NCBI GenBank assembly: GCA_900319985.1 | Contig: ONQL01000036.1 | Coordinates: 1-16,609, forward strand | DNA length: 16,609 nucleotides | Direction: 5' to 3' | Source of the DNA: an uncultured Methanobrevibacter sp. | GTDB taxonomy: Archaea > Methanobacteriota > Methanobacteria > Methanobacteriales > Methanobacteriaceae | Part shown: positions 6,787 through 14,400 of the stretch, in pieces | Layout of the letters: each line of letters opens with the position of its first letter | Numbering within the stretch: position 1 is the first letter of the stretch | Position numbers and translations under genes: made by a program | The notes under the pieces: generated by a model | The model's database searches: none | What the model saw: only the letters and a program-made list of their open reading frames with translations | Told to the model about the DNA's origin: nothing

Positions 6787-9700
6787 TTGAAATTAAAAGG
6801 ATATTTGATAGTTAGCATGATTTTTCTAGCTATTCTAACATTGGGGGCTGTAAATGCAGCGAATAATATGACTGCTGATAATTTGGCAATTGTCGAAGAT
6901 AGTGAAGGTTTTGATTTATCTTCACCATATGAAGAAATAATTGATGATGGGGAAATTTTGAATTTGTCTGAAGATACTTCCATTGACAATAAGCTCAGCA
7001 CTTCAAATAATGATGAAGGGATTATAACTTCAGATAATATTTCAAAATCTGACTTAAAAGCAGAAAACACAAATATTGCAGGTAATAATTTAGTTTCATC
7101 TGCCTGTGTGGGCAATCAAACAGCACATCTTGTCAATGCAAATGATGCTGCAGAAAATGTCGTAACTCCAAGCAATATCGATGATTTCTTTGAAGATGAG
7201 GGTATTCTTAAAGATGATGTGGAATTTGATGAGTTAATATTTAAAGGACAATTCAATGCACTTCGCGAATGCTTATATATTACAAAAGCAATGACAATTA
7301 CTGGTGATGATGCTGTATTAAATAATATGGCTATCACTATCATGTCAGATGAGGTAAAATTAAATAAATTAACTTTAACAGCTAAAAAGTCTCTTGGAAA
7401 TTTAATAAATGTTGAAGCTAATGGAATTGAGTTGAATAACCTTGATATATCATATTATCCGGGTAGTGAAGAGGCTGTTGCTGTTTATATTCATGATTGT
7501 GATGACATTAGCTTGCTAAACAGTAAAATTTTATTTGAAAGTCATGTACCTGATGACTCAGTTAAATCAATAGCAGTCCAGGCAGTAAATACAAAAAATG
7601 TTTTAATCGACTTAAACAATATTACAACTAAATTGCCGGCTATAACCATAAATGGGTATGATGAGGATTATTATATGATGGGTTCATTCAAAGTGGATCC
7701 GGTAATGCTTAAGGATTGCAGTAATCTTGTATTTACAAGAAACAACATTGATTCCACTACCAATATGCTTTTGGCTGAGTTTCCTACAATACAGTCCATC
7801 TATATTGTCGGATGCAGTGACTCTTTAATAGATCACAATAACATTTCCATGATTGATAAGGTCACTCCTGTTGGAAGGGACAATTATATGTACGGCATTT
7901 CCTTTGGTTTCAATGTCAATGTTACATTTTCATATAATAATTTCATTATGCTCACTGACGGTGGAAAAGAGGCTGCCGGAACAGATTATGCATTCCAGGG
8001 AGTGGAATCTGAAGTAATCATTAAAGGAAACAATATTTTAAGTAGATCCCACGGCCCAAACATGGGTATTTATGTGGCAAGTATGTCTGGAGGGGATTCA
8101 AAACTTCTGATTGAAGATAATGTTATTAATGTAACAGGTTTTTCATCATCTAAAGGTTCTTGGGCATTGGTAACTGGTATTGAAATTCAAAACGGTGATG
8201 CACAAATTTACAATAACTCAATATATGTTCACAATGTAAATTCATATGATGATAAGGCTTATATTTATGGAATCAGTTATGCCCAATGGATGTATGGTGA
8301 CAGGTCATTTGATATTCGAGATAATGTCATTTATACTGAAGGTAAATATGCAGTTTCTGTAATAAATGCCACTAGCTTACTGGTTGAAAATAATGAATTA
8401 TATGCTCATGAATTGACTGGTGATGATTCAGTAAATCCTGGAACATGCGAAAATATTTCAATTGGACTTAATAATCAACTTAAACATAAGATTATAATCG
8501 GCATTGACAATTGCTGGTTTGGTGATGATAATCAGGCAAATATCACTGTCGAAGATGCAGAAGGCAACATAACTATCAAAGTGAATGGAAAAGAAGTAGC
8601 TAGGAAAGAGATATTCTCCAATATTTTATATACTATTAAAGCTGAAGACATTATTTTAGGCAAAAACACAGTTGAAGTAATCTATAATGAATCAGAATCC
8701 AAATCAACTTCATTTTTTGCATTTGACTGTGAAAGTGTAATTGAAATAAGTGTTGGTGCAATTTCAATCGGCCAGGATGTGCCAGTAACTGTAAGTATTC
8801 TTGGAGCTACAGGCAATGTTACAGTCATAGTTGATGGGAAAAAATATTTAATTGAACTTGAAAATGGTATTGCAGAACATACAATAGAAAAAATCACTTC
8901 TGGAGAACACGACATAGTTGTAGTATATATGGGTGATGGTAAAAAGTTACCTGCAATAAATACAAGCATTTTTTCAGTTGAAAAATTAAACCCTCTTGTT
9001 TTAATTACTCCTGTGGGTTTGCAATACGCTAAGGAAGCATTTTCAGTTAAGGTTAGAAGTGAAACTTCTCTCAATGTAACTATCAACGGTAAGCCTTATG
9101 AGTTAATAGATGGAATTATCAATTTTGACAAGGGATTGGATGCTGGGGAATATTCTATGATTATAACTTCTGCTGAAACAGAAAAATACAACTCCCGTAT
9201 CATTTCATCAACATTTAATGTTGTAAAACACACAAGTAATATTGAAAGCGTTGTTGTCCCAACTGATGATGTTTTCATTGGCCAAAATGCTACAATTAAA
9301 GTAACAATGGCTGGTGAAGAAAATGGGGATGTTTTAATCAGTATCAATGGCATAAATTATACTGCAGCAATCACTGATAAGATAGCTATTTTAAACGTTA
9401 ATCTTCCTGTAGATGATTATACTGTTGTTGTTAATTATTTGGGTGATGATAAATACGATGCAAGCACTAATCGAAATGCTGAATTCAGAGTTGTTGATAA
9501 AATCAAAACTGATATAACAATTATAATTCCTGATAATATTAAAGCTGGTGATAATGCTACTGTGAATGTTATTGTTGGTGCCGTTGGTGATGTTAAAGTT
9601 ATTGTAGATGGAATTGAATCTGTTGTTTCTTTATCAAACGGTTCTGCCAATGTTGAATTAGATAATGTGTCTGCGGGTAATCATGGTGTTGTTGTAATTT

Positions 9701-11175
9701 ATTCCGGTAGTGAAAAATACAGTTCTGCTTATAATGTCTCTTCATTCTATGTTGCAGGAGATATTGTGCCTAAAGAACCGATAAATGCAACTATTGACAT
9801 TTCTGAAGTTAATGTCTCTGAAGATGCAATTGTTAATGTAACATTATCAAATGATGCAACCGGTACTCTTTCTGTTTTTGTTGATGGAAAGAAAGTTGGT
9901 GATGTTAATGTAACTGGAAGCATAGTTAGTGTTTCTGTTGGTAGGTTAACTGCTGGTAATCATGTTGTTGAAGCCAGATACTCAGGTGATGAGAAATACT
10001 GCTCAATAAGTGAATCTAAAGAGGTATTTGTTTCTAAACTAAACACTGATGTTAAATCTGATGATGTTGAAATCACAGAAGGTGAACCAGCAATCATCAT
10101 AGTCAATCTTGATGGTGAAGCAAGTGGCATTGTTTTGGTTAATGTGGGTGGAAAACAGTTTTATTCAGCTGTTGAATCTGGAAAAGCAACTGTTGAGGCT
10201 GTTGGCTTAATTACAGCTAACTATACTGCTGATATTATCTACCAAGGTGATGATAAATACAGTGAGGCTTCTACTATTGTTAATGTAAAAGTTAACCAAA
10301 AGCCTGCTGAGAAAATTGAAAGTATAATTTCAATCACTGAAATAAATGGCACTGCTATTTATGCTATCTTAAAAGATCAAAACGGCAATGCCATTGCAAA
10401 TGCTGTTGTTGACTATGTGATTAACTGCAATATGCAATCAGTAATTACCTCTGATGATGGTACATTCACCATTGAAGGACAAAAAGGTGTTAAAACAAGC
10501 ATTTCCTATGCTGGTGATAATAACACACTGGCATTTGACACTTCAATAACAATAAATGATTCTATTCCTATAAGAATTGACACTAGCATTTTAGGCAAAA
10601 ATTATTCCCAATATGCTGTTGAATATGGTGTCGGTGAGAGAGGTAAATACTTTACTGTGCAACTGAAAGATGCAAATGGAAATATTCTTGCAAATAAAAC
10701 TATGTCAATTGTGTATAATGGTAAAAAATTACAAAAAACAACTGATGAAACTGGAAAAGTCTCTATTCAAATCAATATAAAAGATGCAAAAAGATTAACA
10801 TTTGCCGCAGCATTCTTGGGAGATGATTATTACGACTCAACAATGTCTGTTTACTCAATTGCCATTAACAAAAAGCCAGTAAAAATAATTGCTTCAGCAA
10901 AAACATATAAGGCATCTGCGAAAACCAAAAAATATAAAGTGACCTTAAAAACTATTAAAGGCGCTTCAATTAATGGTAAAACCTATTTTGGTAAAGGTAA
11001 AAAAGTAACTCTTAAGCTAAATGGTAAAACATATACTGCAAAAACCAACACTAAATGTCAAGCAACATTTAATTTAAAAATAACAAAAAAAGGTCAATTC
11101 ACTGCTTCAATTAAATATGGTGGAGACTCAACATATAAATCTGTCAGTAAATCTGTAAAAATAAAAATTAAATAG
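6787..11175 (+). CDS. Adhesin-like surface protein: beta-helix module, Ig-like stalk, Lys-rich tail
   Basis: This 1462-residue secreted protein starts at TTG. The signal peptide (1-24) reads MKLKGYLIVSMIFLAILTLG then AVNA. Residues 25-127 are acidic, Asp/Asn/Ser-rich and probably disordered. A right-handed beta-helix module (about 129-563) starts with the header FFEDEGILKDDVEFDELIF, contains YYMMG and FPTIQSIYIVG, and ends YAHELTGDDS. Seven Ig-like units follow (about 584-1180), then a carboxypeptidase-regulatory-like domain (about 1180-1258, ILKDQNGNAIANAVV). The conserved tail block (about 1264-1462) carries YSQYAVEYGVGERGK and the Lys-rich end. The helix module is paralogous to two modules of the next gene, and the tail to that of the previous gene. 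It is likely an exported adhesin or glycan-binding protein of a methanogen; the ligand is unknown. It is transcribed alone, with a terminator on each side. A Gly of the tail consensus is replaced by Cys at residue 1424. Confidence 0.9.
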   Translation: MKLKGYLIVSMIFLAILTLGAVNAANNMTADNLAIVEDSEGFDLSSPYEEIIDDGEILNLSEDTSIDNKLSTSNNDEGIITSDNISKSDLKAENTNIAGNNLVSSACVGNQTAHLVNANDAAENVVTPSNIDDFFEDEGILKDDVEFDELIFKGQFNALRECLYITKAMTITGDDAVLNNMAITIMSDEVKLNKLTLTAKKSLGNLINVEANGIELNNLDISYYPGSEEAVAVYIHDCDDISLLNSKILFESHVPDDSVKSIAVQAVNTKNVLIDLNNITTKLPAITINGYDEDYYMMGSFKVDPVMLKDCSNLVFTRNNIDSTTNMLLAEFPTIQSIYIVGCSDSLIDHNNISMIDKVTPVGRDNYMYGISFGFNVNVTFSYNNFIMLTDGGKEAAGTDYAFQGVESEVIIKGNNILSRSHGPNMGIYVASMSGGDSKLLIEDNVINVTGFSSSKGSWALVTGIEIQNGDAQIYNNSIYVHNVNSYDDKAYIYGISYAQWMYGDRSFDIRDNVIYTEGKYAVSVINATSLLVENNELYAHELTGDDSVNPGTCENISIGLNNQLKHKIIIGIDNCWFGDDNQANITVEDAEGNITIKVNGKEVARKEIFSNILYTIKAEDIILGKNTVEVIYNESESKSTSFFAFDCESVIEISVGAISIGQDVPVTVSILGATGNVTVIVDGKKYLIELENGIAEHTIEKITSGEHDIVVVYMGDGKKLPAINTSIFSVEKLNPLVLITPVGLQYAKEAFSVKVRSETSLNVTINGKPYELIDGIINFDKGLDAGEYSMIITSAETEKYNSRIISSTFNVVKHTSNIESVVVPTDDVFIGQNATIKVTMAGEENGDVLISINGINYTAAITDKIAILNVNLPVDDYTVVVNYLGDDKYDASTNRNAEFRVVDKIKTDITIIIPDNIKAGDNATVNVIVGAVGDVKVIVDGIESVVSLSNGSANVELDNVSAGNHGVVVIYSGSEKYSSAYNVSSFYVAGDIVPKEPINATIDISEVNVSEDAIVNVTLSNDATGTLSVFVDGKKVGDVNVTGSIVSVSVGRLTAGNHVVEARYSGDEKYCSISESKEVFVSKLNTDVKSDDVEITEGEPAIIIVNLDGEASGIVLVNVGGKQFYSAVESGKATVEAVGLITANYTADIIYQGDDKYSEASTIVNVKVNQKPAEKIESIISITEINGTAIYAILKDQNGNAIANAVVDYVINCNMQSVITSDDGTFTIEGQKGVKTSISYAGDNNTLAFDTSITINDSIPIRIDTSILGKNYSQYAVEYGVGERGKYFTVQLKDANGNILANKTMSIVYNGKKLQKTTDETGKVSIQINIKDAKRLTFAAAFLGDDYYDSTMSVYSIAINKKPVKIIASAKTYKASAKTKKYKVTLKTIKGASINGKTYFGKGKKVTLKLNGKTYTAKTNTKCQATFNLKITKKGQFTASIKYGGDSTYKSVSKSVKIKIK
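7164..8475 (+). repeat. ~430-residue beta-helix module, copy in the second adhesin
   Basis: The copy spans residues about 127-563. Landmarks shared with two modules of the next gene are the header 'F..(D/E)G.L', LNN after GD(D/N)AV, ESHV, LPA(I/L)T, YYMMG, FPTIQ(S/A).YIVG, GPN(M/L)G(I/V)Y, (I/F)NVTG, YNN(S/T)IY and the closing KYAV...L.A.EL.GDD. The copies share order and length, with moderate identity. Confidence 0.75.
8536..10308 (+). repeat. Seven tandem Ig-like (Big_3_5-type) domains in the second adhesin
   Basis: Units start near residues 584, 652, 737, 819, 908, 999 and 1089. Most share 'G..ATVNV', 'V.V.VDGK', 'L.AG.H.V.V.Y.GD.KY.S' and a last strand 'F.V'. Examples of the closing part are VVVNYLGDDKYDAS, VVVIYSGSEKYSSA, VEARYSGDEKYCSI and ADIIYQGDDKYSEA. 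The array probably forms an extended stalk that lifts the beta-helix away from the wall. Confidence 0.8.
10575..11172 (+). repeat. Conserved C-terminal block with Lys-rich tail, copy 2
   Basis: This is the counterpart of the end of the first adhesin: YSQYAVEYGVGERGK, then a short sandwich domain, then 92 residues with 25 Lys, one Asp and no Glu. GKKVTLKLNGKTYTAK is almost identical to the first copy, and the DNA is clearly similar in this part. Such a shared segment could recombine between the two genes. Confidence 0.75.
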
Positions 11176-11201
11176 GTGGGATGAATTTCTCACTCTTTTT
11201 T
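11176..11201 (+). terminator. Terminator after the second adhesin gene
   Basis: GTGGG (11176-11180) pairs with CTCAC (11189-11193; one G-T pair) right after the stop codon. A run of T follows at 11196-11201. Further T tracts at about 11213-11219 and 11226-11233 may act as backup. The stem is weak, so the T runs probably matter most. Confidence 0.55.
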
Positions 11202-11305
11202 CTATTTTAAACTTTTTTTAAGAAATTTTTTTTATCAATTATAATTTAATTTTAACTTCTAAATTTCATATCATTTTTAATTTATTTTTTATCAACATAC
11301 ATGGA

Positions 11306-11313
11306 TTTAAATA
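11306..11313 (+). promoter_or_regulatory. Candidate TATA box for the third adhesin gene (upstream option)
   Basis: TTTAAATA is a canonical archaeal TATA sequence and would give a leader of about 65 bases. An A/T-only inverted repeat (AATATTT 11310-11316, AAATATT 11325-11331) overlaps it. No clear BRE precedes it, so the alternative at 11360-11371 competes. Confidence 0.3.
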
Positions 11314-11359
11314 TTTGAAGGACTAAATATTAATAATGTAAAGTTGGTATTTTTTCAAT

Positions 11360-11371
11360 AAAACTTTATGG
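11360..11371 (+). promoter_or_regulatory. Candidate BRE/TATA for the third adhesin gene (downstream option)
   Basis: AAAAC followed by TTTATGG resembles the boxes of the first two genes (AAAAG+TTTATATG, AAAAC+TTTTAAGT). Transcription would begin near 11392, so the ribosome binding site GAGTGAT (11393-11399) would be at the very 5' end of the mRNA. Confidence 0.35.
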
Positions 11372-11392
11372 TAATCTATAAAACATTGAATC

Positions 11393-11399
11393 GAGTGAT
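11393..11399 (+). promoter_or_regulatory. Ribosome binding site of the third adhesin gene
   Basis: GAGTGAT is the GAGGTGAT consensus with one base missing, ending three bases before ATG 11403. It is weaker than the sites of the two preceding genes. Confidence 0.5.
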
Positions 11400-11402
11400 T
11401 GA

Positions 11403-14400
11403 ATGAAGATAAATAATAAATTTATGGTGGGTGCAATACTTGTATTGGTGCTATTTTTATGCATTAATGCAAGTACTGCAGCTGAACCACTTACTGATAA
11501 TTCAGGAACATCTGATGTTTCTAATTATGCGTTAAGTGTGAGTGAAGACACGTATGGTGTCGATACAAATGGTAATGGTGATGCTGGAATAATTTCCGTT
11601 GCTGCTAGCGATGCTACTGGTGGGGAAACAATCGCCATTGAGAACGATGAGCATAATGATTCAGTAAAATTTACTAAATCTGCTGAAGTGCTCGGAGAAG
11701 GTAATGAATTAGGAAATGTCGTAACCAATGGCACATTCCACAGTTACTTTGATGATGACGGAATCCTAAAAGATTCAGTAAAATTCGATAAATTGATTTT
11801 TAACGGAACATTTTCCAAAGTTTCTGATTATATAATTTTAAATAGAAATATTGCAATTGTAGGTGATAATGCGGTATTGAATAATATTGGTTTTGTCATT
11901 GATTCTGCAGATGTTGAACTTGATGGTTTAACTTTAATTGCTGAGGGTTCATTAGGTGATTTAATTAATGTTGCACAATCCAACATAAAATTAACAAACT
12001 TAAACATAACATACGTTGTTGATGATGAAATGGCTAATGCAATTTCTGTTAAAGGTAAAAATACAATTAGTAATGTAAATATAACTAATAACCAAATATA
12101 CTTCGAAAGCCATGTATCAACTGATGAAGAGTTAACTACTGCTATTAATTTGGAAGATGTTGAAGATGTAACTGTTGATGGCAATAAAATCACTGCTAGT
12201 CTTCCTGCTTTAACTGCCGAAACATATGATATTAATTATTATATGATGGGATTATGCTATGTAAACCCTGTTAGAATTTATGAAGGCGCAAGTGTTAAAT
12301 TTACCAAAAATGACCTTGATGTAATAGTAAATTCATTTGATGCAAGTTTTCCTACCATTCAGGCATTGTATATTGTTGGTTCTGATGATGTTTTAATCAA
12401 AGATAATACTGTTACTATGAGGGATAATAAAACTCCTAGTGGAACTGCAATTTATTTATATGCTGTTGAATGTGGATACAGTACTGGAATTTCATTCATT
12501 GAAAATGACTTTGATATATTAACAACTGGTGGTAAATCCGGTTCCGGATCAGCATATGCTTTACAAATTGTTACCAGTGATATTGAAGTAATTGGAAACA
12601 ATATCAGTTGTGATTCTAACGGCCCTAACTTAGGTGTTTACTCACCTTCTCAATTTGGACCTGCAAAAGACTTGCTTATTACCGATAACTTCTTTAATGT
12701 AACCGGTTTGGCTACTGGAACTAGTTCTTATGCATTAATTTCAGCCATTGAAGTACAGTCAGGATATGCAAAAATATATAACAACACAATTTATTCTATG
12801 AATAAAGATGGTGCTAATGATAGATATCCTGTTTCTGCAATAAGTGCAGTTCAATACAGTTCAACTATAACTTTCGATATTAAAGATAATGATGTATACA
12901 CTAATGGTAAATATGCTGTAGATATTCGTTATAAGGTAAACGGTGCTAATGTGACTGGAAACTTCTTATCTGCTAACCTCCTTAAAGGTGATGAGGCAGC
13001 ATATATCAGATCCGGTAATGATATTGTCATAGAAGACAATTATCCTACTGTCGCTGTTGTTACCAATGAAACTTTCTTCAAATATTTCGATGATAGTGGT
13101 GTATTGATAGATAATAGAAACTATTACGGATTAACATTTGAAGGTCCATTCTCTGATTTAGTTGACACAATTGTAATTAATAAGCCGTTTAAGGTTTACG
13201 GTAATAATACTGTATTAAACAATATTGCGGTTAAAATTGAAGCGGATGATGTTGAATTGTCTGGATTAAATATTACTGCTGATAAAGAATTCGTAGATAA
13301 TTATGGTGCAGCAATTTATGCAACAGGTTCCAATATTAAAATTGATGATGTAGTTGTTAACTACACTGCTCCAAATGAAGTGGAAGCTATTGGAATTTAC
13401 GCAAATGCTGCAGATAACTTTGCTTTATCTAGTTCCAGAATCATGTTTGCATCCATAAAACCTGGATCTAAACATCATCATGGATTAGAAGTACGTGATT
13501 CAAATAATGTTTTAATGATAAATAATGAAATCAATGCTACTTTACCTGCTGTTCCTGTTTCATGGAGTGGTAGTGGTATTGATACTGACTTGGTATTGGC
13601 TGTAGGTATTCAAGGTGGAGAAAACATTACATTTATCAGTAATGATGTAAATGTAAATACTAATGGTGGAATAGGTGACTATCCTACTGTTGATGCTGTA
13701 ATGATTTACGGCGGTAATAATGTTTCTGTTATCTTAAATAAAATTTCCCACATTGACACTACTACTTCAGATACTTCAAGATTTTACTACGCTTTAGATT
13801 TATATAGTTTGAACGCTACTGTTGAAGATAACACTATTTTTGTAAATACTACTGCAGGTGCTGACGGTGCAGGTACCGCATACCCAATCCAGTTAACAGG
13901 ACCATTCACAGTTATTATTAAAAACAATAATCTAACTTCCATATCCAAAGGTTCTAATTCAGGTATTTATGCATCTAATTGGAATGGACCGTCTACATTA
14001 ATTGTAGAGGATAATAATATTGATGTAACTGGTTATGCTTCTAATGGTCAATATTCTTTAGTTTCAGGTATTGAAGCTGAAATTGATGTTTTAAAAGCTT
14101 ACAACAACACAATCAATGTTGATAATGTTGCTGATTATAATGATACTAACCAAGTTTATGGAATAAGTATGGTATCTCAATATGTAAAGGGAAACCCATC
14201 TGCAGACATTAACAATAACATCATAAATGTTGATGGTAAATATGCTGTTTACTACCTTAAAGCTATAAATACAGATGTTACCTACAACTCATTATATGCA
14301 CATGAATTGGCTGGTGATGATGCAGCAGTTATTGATGATGGTGAAAACAATACTATTGAAAATAACCAACCTCCATACCATTTCGATATAATCATTGAAA

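Noticed and set aside
11310..11331. AATATTT-N8-AAATATT dyad near the third adhesin promoter as an operator
   Set aside because: It consists only of A and T in a very AT-rich gap, so chance is likely. It does not resemble the dyad at 432-453.
11828..12193. Long open frame on the minus strand inside the third adhesin gene, and similar antisense frames elsewhere (for example 8682-9086, 15686-15919)
   Set aside because: These are mirror effects of the strongly biased codons of the plus-strand genes. They have no ribosome binding site and their translations look like no real protein.
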